NCBI GenBank assembly: GCA_021904315.1
Contig: CM038922.1
Coordinates: forward strand, 10,453,347-10,517,346
Length of the DNA: 64,000 bases
Source of the DNA: Sphagnum magellanicum
Taxonomy: Eukaryota; Streptophyta; Sphagnopsida; Sphagnales; Sphagnaceae
Direction: 5' to 3'
Position 1 is the stretch's first letter, and every line of letters begins with the position of its first letter. The position numbers were made by a program, and so were the translations under genes. Below are positions 49,090 through 58,800 of this stretch, one piece after another. The notes under the pieces are model-generated. The model ran no database searches. It was not told the DNA's origin and saw only the letters and a list, made by a program, of their open reading frames with translations.

Positions 49090-50560
49090 ATCCAAATTGA
49101 CTAACCACTCCTTCTTGACTAATGGGCATGTACATTTTGACTAAAAGCTTGAGGTCAATTGAATTGCATATGTCTTTTTTGGCTTGTCAACTTGACTTTA
49201 GTGTGACCTATTTGATTATTTGTCAAATCAAACATCTAGGCAAGTTGAACAAAAAATGGTCATTTGGGTCAAAATGGTCAATAACTTTTATTCAAATGAG
49301 ACACATAGGGTTGATGTAAGCAAAGGTGGCCCACTACTCATGTCATAGTGGTAATTTTTGTGATATGAATGTTAATGCAATCATTTATTTGTATTTCATA
49401 TGTCCAAATTTCACAATAGGGACTTACTTTTAATATTATTAACTTGAGTATGCATGTGGTGTAAACATTTGTTATGCATATTTTTTAAAAATAAAAAATC
49501 TATGAACTTATAAAGTGGATTAAATGAACTATGCACTTCAATAACATATTTTTTATATGGATTTCAAAAGGGTCCAATGATTGATATATGATTGTTAAGG
49601 ATTCCATTTTAGCCACACATTATACCAATAGAATCCAATTTTAAGGATTTTGTGTAACATGTAAATTGAAGGTTATTCTTAATGGATATATTATTCTTTA
49701 TTGTTAATGTTAAAAACTTAGGTCTTTTCAAAAGTCCATATCATTATAGAAAAATATTCATTTTGTGTTGGGTTTGTGCACACATGTATAAAACAATTAT
49801 TTCTAAGGTGGTATAAACTTAAATGAAAAATAGTTGCTCATAATTGATGGATTGTTTCTACTTAAATGTTTTGTCCTTTTAGGGTTCAAAAAAATACAAA
49901 GGAAATGAACTATGGTTGATGTTTTCAAGTGTTGCTTTGTGGGCCACTATAACTTGCATTCATCCTTTCATCAAATTGGACAAAAACAAATGATACCCAT
50001 GGTCAAGATGGCCAACATTGTGTTATTGAAATGGGACATTTGATTAAATTGAACAAAAACAAATGACATCTTTAGTCAAGATGGCCAATGATGTTTTAGT
50101 CAAATGGGACATCCTCTACTAGTTAATAGGCCATGCTAATTAATTAGGTAGGTAACCTAGGCCTACTTGTACCTACCATTTTTCCATCTTATAACCCTAA
50201 CTACCTTTAGCCTACTTACAATTACTTAACATGTCTACTTACTTACCCACTTACCTCCTATTTTTTGCCTACCATCTTACAACATACCTATCTATGATCT
50301 TATAACCTACCTCCAACCTATTTATAATTATTTAAGTTTCCCATTTACCTACCTAATTCTTTTACTGATTGACCTACAAATTATTTTGCCTTTTTACTTA
50401 CCTACATAAACTTAATGTAAAACAAGATGTGAAATAAAAAAAACTTGATAAAAATTGTTATCATATGAAGATGTGGTCCATTGGTAAGGACTTGGTTTAT
50501 CATTGTGAAGGTGAGGGGTTCAATTCCTAATACATGTAACCAATGTACATGGCTAGGGTA
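49090..50560. mobile_element. CACTA-like repeat unit 2, direct copy of much of 43.4-45.0 kb
   Basis: Shares in the same order and orientation with unit 1: TTGACTAATGG-CATGTACATTTTGACTA (49,110), GTGACCTATTTxAT.ATxTGTCAAAT (49,200), ATCTTTAGTCAAGATGG (50,070), TTTTAGTCAAATGGGACATC (50,095), GGCCTAC-TxxTACCTACC islands (50,130-50,400), AAGATGTGAAATAAA (50,423) and the SINE-like block (50,468). Spacing to unit 1 is about 5.5-5.7 kb. Neither terminus was found. Confidence 0.6.
50468..50540 (+). repeat. tRNA-derived SINE-like block, copy 3 (best)
   Basis: TGGTCCATTGGTAAGG (A-box-like, 50,474-50,489) and GGTTCAATTCC (B box, 50,517-50,527), 43 bp from start to start, as in a tRNA gene. The anticodon-arm region does not pair well, so it is not a functional tRNA. 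A TAATACATGTAAC tail follows. With copies 1 and 2 it suggests a SINE family residing in the TAGG-island elements, or one SINE copied along with its host element. Confidence 0.65.
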
Positions 50561-52037
50561 GATAGGGTATAGAGAGTAGGGGCAAAATTAAGCACAAATT
50601 CTAGGATTGGTGCATCATAGGTAATATATAAAAACAAATACACATAATTTGTTTTGAAAAAGGTGAAAACCACAAAGAACAAAGCCTCCAAAAAAGGGGT
50701 AGATGTGTGTATGTAATATCTATCAACTATTGAATTTAGAACAAAATAAAGAACAAATATGGAAAAGAAATAAATGGAGTCCAATTAGAAAAAGAAAACC
50801 CCTATTGATAAATGTAGACTAGTTGGTTGGGTTAAGCAAGAAAACCACACCTAAAGACAAATTTCACAATTAGTCTTGAAACTTTAAGTTAAATGGTAAC
50901 CACAAAAGTTAAAACCTAGTAGGTGTTTGTTGAGCAAATGAACAAACTTACACCAAAAAAACTTTGTAAGAAAAGATAGATTCTTTCAAGAACTAAAACA
51001 TTAAAAGAACTCCCAAAGAAAAAAACAACCTCTAAAAAGCCAAAAACATTCATTGAAGAATAAAAAACAAAATTAACAACAACAATTATAAAAAATGTTC
51101 AAGACTTTTATTGTAAGAATTTTAAAGGTCTTTGTTTTGTTTTGATTCATTGTAACAACCCTTCACACCAACCTATTGTTTGCCACTTTTTGTTGAAAAA
51201 TGTGACACCCAACCTTCTTCCAAACAAAAGATGTAGTTGCCTCTTTAGCAAGATTTACCAAGTCAATTTAGGTTGTTTTTTACATTTACATTTTTTGGCC
51301 ATTATTGTATATTCTCCTTAAGAAAATGAAAATAAGGTTGCTTAAAGTTTCTTATGATACTAAATGACCCTAATGTTATAAGAGTTTAAGGAGGTGGTTC
51401 ATGAAACTTATAATTTCACTTTATTTGGTTGTTAATGCATGTTGGAGATGGAGTTACATAAACAAAGTTATCAAATTCCTTATAAGATTTTGGTTATCAA
51501 AATCCATGATATTGAAATGTGTTCAAACTTCTTCCCATTTTCGGGCAAAGGCACAACATTACAAAACAACTTTACATTATTTGAAATGTGCCTTCAAACT
51601 TTCAAAGCAAGTGGATGGGTGACAAAAGGGTTGTTAAAATCAAATCTACTTGTCATTACTACCCTTCACCTATTGATAATTGAATAAGCAAAATTTTTCC
51701 TAAAGGTCACAATGTTGTTTAGTTCTTGATTATGAAAGGAACATTTTATTCCAATTTTCAATTCCTTTTTGTTTAATAAAACCTTCAATGAAATTCTAAA
51801 ATAATTTTTTGGTTTTGTAAAACTTTTGGTGTTAAAGATTTCCCAAAAGATTTGGAGTTAAATTCAAGTCAAAACCAAGTCAAAACTTTTTATTTATATT
51901 AAACACAATCAAAATTAAAGATTATGTGCATTATTTGTTTTGTTCAACTAATGCACAAAGCCCAAGACAAAAGATTTCAAATTATTAATCATGTGCAATG
52001 AATTAAAATTGAAACCTTACTTAAAAGGTAAACCCTT
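50561..52037. other. AT-rich DNA, no gene recognised
   Basis: Open frames here are short and overlap on different strands. I see no domain, RNA gene or repeat. Confidence 0.4.
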
Positions 52038-52209
52038 ACGTTGGCACTTTAAAAAAAATTTACAACTAAGTAGTTAAAGATTTTGAGTTTTGTTAAAAGA
52101 GGAAAGGAACGTGGTTCAAGTCTTAGTTTCAATAATAAATTAATTTCGCAATCCGAATTCAATTTTGGGTTCAACAAAATTATGAATCTTTATATTAAAT
52201 ACCCTATAA
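52038..52209 (+). repeat. 172-bp direct repeat, left copy
   Basis: Starts ACGTTGGCAC and ends TACCCTATAA. Its partner is 53,124-53,295, the same length without a gap. Twelve positions differ and all twelve are transitions. It contains AAGTAGTTAAAG (A-box-like, about 52,068) and GGTTCAAGTCT (B box, 52,113-52,123), so it may be a tRNA-derived SINE. Confidence 0.92.
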
Positions 52210-53123
52210 TGTTGCAACCCTAACCTTGGGCTTACGACCAAGGCAAAAGGCTTGCAAGGGCACGGGCCAAGGATAAGCTCAAGAGTCGTATTCTCATGGC
52301 CCCGGCAGTGTAAAAGAGTGTGAGGGAAAAAAAACCCTCACACTCCCAAATGAACTCCCATGTTGGGAATTGGAGTCCCGGTGGACTCCCGAATGTTCAG
52401 AGATTGATTGCAAGGTTCAAAACCCAATGGCTTGAAGAATTATTTATACCATTGGAAAACTATTAAAACGCAGATGTCTAAAATGGGCTCGCATCACCCA
52501 TTTGGACATCTGAAACACAAGTTATGGCCAAAAGAAAGGCCGGGAGTCAAATTGGCAGTTTGACTTCCGACCATTAAAAGTCAGGAATCACCCCGATTTC
52601 CATTCATGTAGGTGGCGTGCGACATACTGTAGAAAAGCTCTTGATGAGGGATACAACTTTGTTTTAGATCTCATTTCATTCGGAGGTTTGCACACAAAGT
52701 TATGGGGCCCCAATGTCGCGGGAGTCCCAACTTTGGTAATTTCGAGACTCCCATTTGGGAGTCCCGGGACAAAAAGCCATTTGGATATGGGACTCATTAA
52801 GAGGCACAAAATATACTATAATGGGGAAGGTGGTGGCTTCCCCCAAGTCCGGGCCGTGGTGAATCTTGTGAATCCGAGTTGCCCATGGCTCGTCCTAGCA
52901 TTAAAAGTGTTCAATTATGCACTAACCACCTTGTGTTGGTTTTGTGTAAACCCGTATGAGTAGTTGGTGCTTGTCATTCTTCCTAGTCCCATCCCGGAGC
53001 TCCAACACGCCCCTCTACCCCTCAAAGTGTTGCGAGCCAAGGAGCATGCCCTGACTCCTTGCTTTTATGTTATCTTCAGTTTGGACTCACATTTGAGTCC
53101 ATTAAGGAGCTTGGGGGTGTGTC
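52210..53123 (+). mobile_element. LTR-like unit, copy B (914 bp), between the 172-bp repeats
   Basis: Starts TGTTGCAACCCTAACC and ends GTGTGTC, or GTGTGTCA if the first A of the right repeat is counted, giving TG...CA ends. It is the + strand relative of copy A at 7,537-8,352 (minus strand), with the same ordered landmarks, and is longer by about 100 bp. The outer limits of the similarity between A and B fall at or very near the ends given here, so A and B each look like a complete mobile unit. No protein domain is visible; a frame at 52,781-52,960 matches a frame in copy A at KIYYNGEG / KVYYMGEG but is not known. Solo LTR is the best guess. Confidence 0.75.
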
Positions 53124-53295
53124 ACGTTGGCATTTTAAAAAAAGTTTATAATTAAGTAGTTAGAGATTTTGAGTTTTGTTAAAAGAGGAGAAGAATGTGG
53201 TTCAAGTCTTAGTTTCAATAATAAGTTAATTTCACAATCCAAATTCAATTTTGGGTTCAACAAAATTATGAATCTTTATATTAAGTACCCTATAA
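53124..53295 (+). repeat. 172-bp direct repeat, right copy
   Basis: Partner of 52,038-52,209, with 12 differences, all C/T or A/G. The B-box-like GGTTCAAGTCT is unchanged. It begins immediately after LTR-like copy B. Confidence 0.92.
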
Positions 53296-54168
53296 CTTGG
53301 ATTTGGTTAAATAACCTTTTGAATGCCATGAACATGTCAACATTAGTATAACCACCCAAGAATGTTGGCAAATGAAAACATGTGCTTAAATGTTTCATAT
53401 ATTTTGAAGAAATATTCACAAAGAACCATTGTCCAAATCAATTATGGATAATTTGATATCATGTTTTTTTTCTATATCATAAGTTCATTGCCCAACATGT
53501 TCACAAATGTCTTTGACATATCAAGGTCATATCATAATAAAACCATCACACACACATGACTTGTCCAAATTGATTTGACAATATATGTGTTACAATTTAT
53601 AATTTGAAAACCTATGATAATAGGGGGTGCAAACACAACAATGTGTCATTGATCATTATTTAGTTTTACATGGACCTTAAAGACAACAAATTAATGTTGA
53701 AAGTGTTAAATGTGTTCACATCATAATGTCATTAATACGTTATTAAAATATTTGAAATAATTTGAAATGAATATAATAAGTATAAAATATTTAAGAACAT
53801 TTTTAGTAAGCAAAATAATTTTAAATTATTAGAATTTGATTATCCTAGGATTACATGTGTAGTCATATTTTGATTTTCTTGTCATGTAGTTGCCAAATTG
53901 TGGTTTCATGTTTCATGGTAGGTGCCATTTTTTTTATTGCAATTTCTTTGTGATTGCCCTTAAAAACCTTTGCAAATTTCACTAATGTAGCACCATTATT
54001 CAACAAAATCTACAAGTGAACATTTTGAAAAACAAAACAATTGCAAACATAACATTTCATTTTTCAAATTGTTTGCATTAATGTTTTTTTTTTGGCTAAG
54101 ATATTCAATTGGCACTTGGTAGGTATCATGGTAAAAAATTAAAAATACAAAAAACATGGAATTCTTAT
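53296..54168. other. AT-rich DNA, no gene recognised
   Basis: Nothing recognised on either strand. Confidence 0.4.
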
Positions 54169-54280
54169 GTTGGGCAATGCCCTAAGGTTAAAGTGTTCTT
54201 GAAATAATTGGCCCTTGGCCTTTCACCTTGAAGTCTCATTATTTGGGGAATACCGCAGCTTTAGGGCGGCGTTACCCTAC
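54169..54280. repeat. 112-bp inverted-terminal-repeat element of the GGGTAAxGCC family
   Basis: The left end reads ATGTTGGGCAATGCCCTAAGG and the right end, on the other strand, ATGTGTAGGGTAACGCCGCC then CTAAAG. They form an imperfect terminal inverted repeat. No coding capacity and no clear target duplication. The terminal motif recurs at 58,557 and 61,109. Confidence 0.5.
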
Positions 54281-55960
54281 ACATAATTCAACATCCCAAC
54301 CACATGAATCAACATCAAAAAACTACCAAGTTACTTAGATTGTAGCAAAAACTTTACACCCTCTTCACTTGTATGGCCACATGAACATGTCATAAAACAC
54401 CAAAGGTTTCCACTTGGCCACCCTCCATTGGATTTAAATAGTTATATAGATGAAGGGGAGAAAAAATGCTAGTCACAACATTATGGAAAAACTCTTTTTA
54501 AACCAAGAATTCCATTTCTTGAATCACACTAGTTGAGACAATTTTCAATGAAACATGTATACTAGTTGGTGCCATAGTAAAACCTCAAAACTTTGAAAAC
54601 AATTTGATTACTTCTAAACATCACAAACATTATATCCTAAGACCAAATCAACGTCTTTGAGTACAAGTTTAATATTTCCTAGGTTAAAAATGACCACTTA
54701 AAACATCTCCAACGTTCATCTTAGATCCACCCCTTCAATTTACTTGGGTGGTTAGGGTTAATGATCAATCATCGTTGCCTACCACAAGTCTCTCCATCAT
54801 CAACTTTCCACCTGCATGTCATCTCTCTTCTCTCACCACTCTTTGTTTGTGGAGGTTGAACTTTTGTGACTTTTGTGTCTTTCTTGTCCACGGCTCATCT
54901 TGAGCTGATGTTGAGCATTTTGTGTTATCACCCTTGTCCTATTCCTCAATGGAGATGTGACATCAAGGATTATTACATGCATATTGTTTCAGTGAACTAA
55001 AGAAGGTGACAAGTACTAATGTAAATTCTAGTTGATCCTTGCTTGCTAAATACCTATACATGAGTTACTATTCACCTTGAATGCCAAGGGTCAAATCTGC
55101 ACCTTAAAGCCCTATGACACCAATTCCTAAGTAAATTATGTATATATATAATTTTTCATTCTGTAACTGGCTATTTGTGGGGGAACCTGTTGATAGTTGT
55201 GGGCATGCATCCAAAGTGATTTTTTTGGTGTGTGAGTTTGTGTGATTGGCCCATCACAAAATAAAAACACACACACACACACACACACACTATATATATA
55301 TATATATATGGACTTTCCCAAAATAAAAAATTATGTAGCATTTCCCTTTGGTCTAGGTATATGAGTTTACAAAGGCAGAATTTCAGGCAAAGGATATGGA
55401 ATAAAGTGGAACAACTTGGGGAATACATGAGAGCTTGAGAAATACATTGGAAGAATGATTGAGAACCTGGTTGGAACACATTGAGAAGAAGGAAAAACCA
55501 CCAAATTTATCTGAAAAAAGGTAAGTCTCAAATTGTGATTCTAGATTGGAATGGACAGTGATTTGCTTATTCTGTGAAGAATTTGGAGAAATTTTTTAGT
55601 GTAAAAACCATCTATTCAGTGTAATTTAGTTCTTACAATTTGTAATGTTCCTGGGTATTTATCGAGGTGGGTCCATAAAGTCATCAAGGTTGTCGATCTT
55701 AGCCATTGATGTTACATCTTAGATCTCATTTGATCTCGTCCACTTGCCTCTTTCTTTAATTTAAGTCAAGTAAGGCCCTTGGATGAGGCCATTGCTAATG
55801 AATTGGGTCCACACTCAACCATTGGTTAGTGCAGGCACTTACTTTGGTAAATATATTCATCGTAGGACCTTACCCTACTAGAATTGCATTGTGCACTAGG
55901 CCATTACATTGGGAATGCCTTCAGCTTAGGTCCTTAAACCTATGCACGTAGGGCAGGGCA
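54281..55960. other. Intergenic DNA upstream of the AP2 gene
   Basis: No gene recognised. It contains the CA/TA microsatellite at 55,267-55,309. Near 55,861-55,970 the words GTAGGACCTTACCCTAC and GTAGGGCAGGGCATTACCTAC resemble the foldback family but do not form a clean element. Confidence 0.4.
55267..55309. repeat. (CA)n(TA)n microsatellite
   Basis: About 12 CA units followed by about 9 TA units. Open frames across it are artefacts of the repeat. Confidence 0.95.
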
Positions 55961-55969
55961 TTACCTACT

Positions 55970-56921
55970 CCCTGCGAACGACGTGTCTAGGGACTCCGAA
56001 AGCGACTGACTGACGCTTCTGCCGAGACTAGCAGTTGCGTTGTGTTGCCAACTTCCCTCGAGACCACCGAGGGAGCGAGGGAGAGAGAGAGAGAGAGAGA
56101 GCGAGGTCGGAACTTCACTACTTCTCTCACCTGCAGCCCTCTTGTCTGCCTTCCTCTCTTGTTTGTCCCTTTCTTTCACTTGTGGCGCGGTGCGGCTCGC
56201 GTTCTCTTTCTCTATTTCTGTCTCAATGTCTTTGTTTCATTACTGATGTTGTTTTGTTTTGGCGATCGATATTCTCGCCCGGCTGTACCATCGCCCTCGA
56301 CGACTGGTGGTGGTGGTTTGAATCCGTCGCGTCCATATCGAGGGTTTCTGTTTTGAGGTACAACTAGTAATAAGTTTTTTGTATACATGTGCTTATATAT
56401 ATATATAATCCGCGGCGTCGCGACTTCAATAAAATTGTGCAGTCGACGCCTCAATTGTGTACAGTTACGGCTCAAGAATATAGCCGACTTACGAATTTGT
56501 CTAGAACTTGTCTGTTACGCGTCGGTGGATTACAAGTCGTAGAGTCTTCCACTTACAGTGCAAATTTTCACCCTAGACTCATCATGTCGGCCGATTAAGA
56601 GTTTCTTTCTGGTTGATGCAAAGTTTCTTTCCCCCTTGTGTTTTTCCTTCTCCTGTTTGCTTTTGCATCACTCTTAATGGGCTTTTCTCTTGAAGACTGG
56701 TGTTGTAGACCTCGTTCCTTTGATCCTTAATGTACTATAATAATTTGATTATTTTTTCTTTAAGATCCGGGTCCAAGAATGATCAGCTTTCATGAGATGA
56801 AATTCTGTTGAGTGGGATGACACATTGATTGATTGATTGATCAGCGTATTGAGTTAGACACGTATGATGAATTTTCCTCCCCTGGCATTGAACCCTAGTC
56901 CTCCAGCAGCTTCTTGCACTG
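55970..56921 (+). promoter_or_regulatory. Probable promoter and 5' leader of the AP2 gene
   Basis: A marked shift to CpG-containing, less AT-rich sequence starts near 55,970. It includes a GA run (56,081-56,101) and CT-rich stretches, as often seen around plant transcription starts. The several overlapping frames across it (such as 56,035-56,367) look like translations of the GA/CT-rich sequence. A leader intron is possible; no boundary is assigned. Confidence 0.45.
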
Positions 56922-58268
56922 ATGTTCCCAAGCGATGTGATTGAGAGATCTAGGGTGGGACTCACAGAAATCATGGTTTCTCTTCGGCGGTTTCGTTTTT
57001 CCCGGGAATCGACCACGTCCAGCGGTACTAGTCATGGGCCTGATCCTTTTCAAGCATCACGGCACGAGCCCAAGACTGAACATCATGTTAAAGAAGACGC
57101 CGGCCCGATTCCTGCATTGCATTCGGTACTAATTACTGATCCAGGTGTCCTGGCAGTTTATACTCAGCCCCCCAACATGACTCACACAACACTAGGGTTG
57201 AGGAGGAATGCAGCCATATTCCACATGGACTTGAATATCATTCCTCATGTTCCAGTTCCAGAGTCAGTTGTTGCAGCGCGGGAGGTTAACAGGAACGAAG
57301 ACCACAAACAGCTAAAGTCATCCCCAGCAGCTGCCTGTCAGCTTGCAGAATTGCCTGCTGCAAGTCCTCAAGGTCAGACTTCCAAATTTGGGGGTCCAAT
57401 TTCTACCAAGAAATCAAGGCAAGCTTCTGGCAATAGCAGTTTAAAGTGCTCACGTTGTCTTGCACTGCAAGCTAGCAATTCTGAAATTATTGCAGGAAGT
57501 TCTCCTCCCTGCAAGAAATCTACAATGCAAGGCAGCAAAGTTGATGTCCGGAACTTAGGACACAATGCTGGCAAAGTTACATCTCCTAATTCCAGGAAGC
57601 GCAAGAAACCTAGTTCAAGCATCCTGACCACCATGGAGAGGATGACATCCTGCTACAAAGGTGTGGGCAAGCATGTGAACTCCAAGCAATGGGAGGCTCG
57701 CATTTGGGCAGGTGATGTGGATCAGCTGAAGAGGCAGAAAGGACGTGGTCAGCTCTACCTTGGTGCCTACCCAACAGAGATAGAGGCTGCTACAGTGCAT
57801 GACCTGGTGGCTCTCAAGCTCAAGAAGAAAAATTACACTCTCAACTTTGAGGAGTGCACTTATGCTTCAGAATTGCCAAAGATGGAGTCCCTCAGTGAGA
57901 GGGACTACATCTGGTCCTTTCGAAGGAAGGCCCAAAGGTTCACCCGCGGGAAATCAGTTTACAAGGGAGTTTCTAGGCAGTCTGGTGGTGGAACTAAATG
58001 GGAAGGACGGGTTGGGTACAAACATGAGGACACAGGCAAGAGAATAGATGTCTATCTGGGGGTGCATCCCACAGAGGTAGAGGCAGCTAGAGCAGTGGAC
58101 ATGGCATCACTTCATTACCGTGGCTGGGACGATGCTGTCACCAATTTTGCACCCAGCCAGTACAATAAAGAGGCAGTGGAGGAACACCTACAGAGAGTGG
58201 AGAAAAAGAGGTACAGCATTCCTGCAGCTCTTTTACAGTATTGGAGTCAATTTCAGGCTTCTTCATGA
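56922..58268 (+). CDS. AP2-family transcription factor with two AP2 domains, intronless
   Basis: A single 448-codon open frame. AP2 repeat 1 is residues about 243-314 (SCYKGVGKHVNSKQWEARIW, a KRQKGRGQLYLGAYPTE insert as in the AINTEGUMENTA group, ending TLNF). The linker is about 315-344 (LPKMESLSERDYIWSFRRK, like the conserved AP2 linker). AP2 repeat 2 is about 345-414 (SVYKGVSRQSGG, KWEGRVGYKHEDTGKRIDVY, LGVHPTEVEAARAVDMASLH, VTNFAPSQY). Unusual points: YKGV replaces YRGV in both, and AxAYD reads ATVHD and ARAVD. DLNIIP at 103-108 fits the EAR repressor motif DLNxxP. SRKRKKP (225-230) is a likely nuclear signal. Such proteins bind DNA in the nucleus. Relatives usually have several introns within the AP2 domains; here both are in one exon. 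ATG at 56,973 (residue 18) has the better start context (ATCATGG). Confidence 0.88.
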   Translation: MFPSDVIERSRVGLTEIMVSLRRFRFSRESTTSSGTSHGPDPFQASRHEPKTEHHVKEDAGPIPALHSVLITDPGVLAVYTQPPNMTHTTLGLRRNAAIFHMDLNIIPHVPVPESVVAAREVNRNEDHKQLKSSPAAACQLAELPAASPQGQTSKFGGPISTKKSRQASGNSSLKCSRCLALQASNSEIIAGSSPPCKKSTMQGSKVDVRNLGHNAGKVTSPNSRKRKKPSSSILTTMERMTSCYKGVGKHVNSKQWEARIWAGDVDQLKRQKGRGQLYLGAYPTEIEAATVHDLVALKLKKKNYTLNFEECTYASELPKMESLSERDYIWSFRRKAQRFTRGKSVYKGVSRQSGGGTKWEGRVGYKHEDTGKRIDVYLGVHPTEVEAARAVDMASLHYRGWDDAVTNFAPSQYNKEAVEEHLQRVEKKRYSIPAALLQYWSQFQASS

Positions 58269-58556
58269 GATCTCAAGGGTTTAGACTAATTTTTATCATG
58301 GATTCTTGAATCTTTTTTTGGTCTTGTCTAGGCTGATCATTGCTGCTTATGGATCAATTGTGATTTTTGGGGAAAATTTCCAAGATTGCATCTCCAGGGT
58401 CTTCTGTGCAGTGTTCAATGAAACCTTGTCATCAAAGCTGGTGTTGGAAGTCACATATGATATGTAGCAGGAACCATGTTCTAGGTATGATGATGCACAC
58501 TGTCATGATGATGAGGGTTTAGGGTTTAGGACATTTACAATGCCAGTGAATGTTGT
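58269..58556 (+). other. Probable 3' UTR of the AP2 gene
   Basis: Directly follows the AP2 stop codon. No poly(A) site is assigned. Near its end (about 58,513-58,530) GGGTTTAGGGTTTAGG gives two plant telomere-like units, too short to be an interstitial telomere. Confidence 0.4.
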
Positions 58557-58800
58557 GTAGGGTAAAGCCCCAGGGTCCTGAGAACCTGTGGAGTTTACCC
58601 ATCATAGAACAGAAGGCAAACTTTATGATAAACCTAAACATACATAGATCATGGGGTGTAGGGTTTAGGGGGACTAGGGTTCTTACATCTACTTGTTGGC
58701 ACATAAGAACAGGCCTCCTCTTGTCTTGGAATGATATTCACAGATATATAAGGTGCCCTCCAAATATGCTAGGAAATTTCTCTGGGTGCTTTACTCGTAC
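58557..58800 (+). repeat. Dispersed repeat with GGGTAAAGCC foldback, copy 1
   Basis: 58,557-58,602 is an imperfect palindrome (GGGTAAA...TTTACCC). It is followed by TTATGATAAACCTAAACATA, TAGATCATGGGGTGT and later ATAAGGTGCCCTCCAAATA, CTAGGAAATTTCTCTG. All recur in the same order at 61,109-61,478. Not coding. Confidence 0.75.

Noticed and set aside
50468-50540. tRNA gene
   Set aside because: A- and B-box-like words are present but there is no acceptor-stem or anticodon-arm pairing, so SINE-like is the better reading.
56035-56367. Three overlapping + strand frames upstream of AP2
   Set aside because: They share the same bases in different frames across the GA and CT runs; no domain. More likely leader or promoter.
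58513-58530. TTTAGGG telomere-like units
   Set aside because: Only two units, and similar words occur elsewhere (such as 21,339). Too short for an interstitial telomere.
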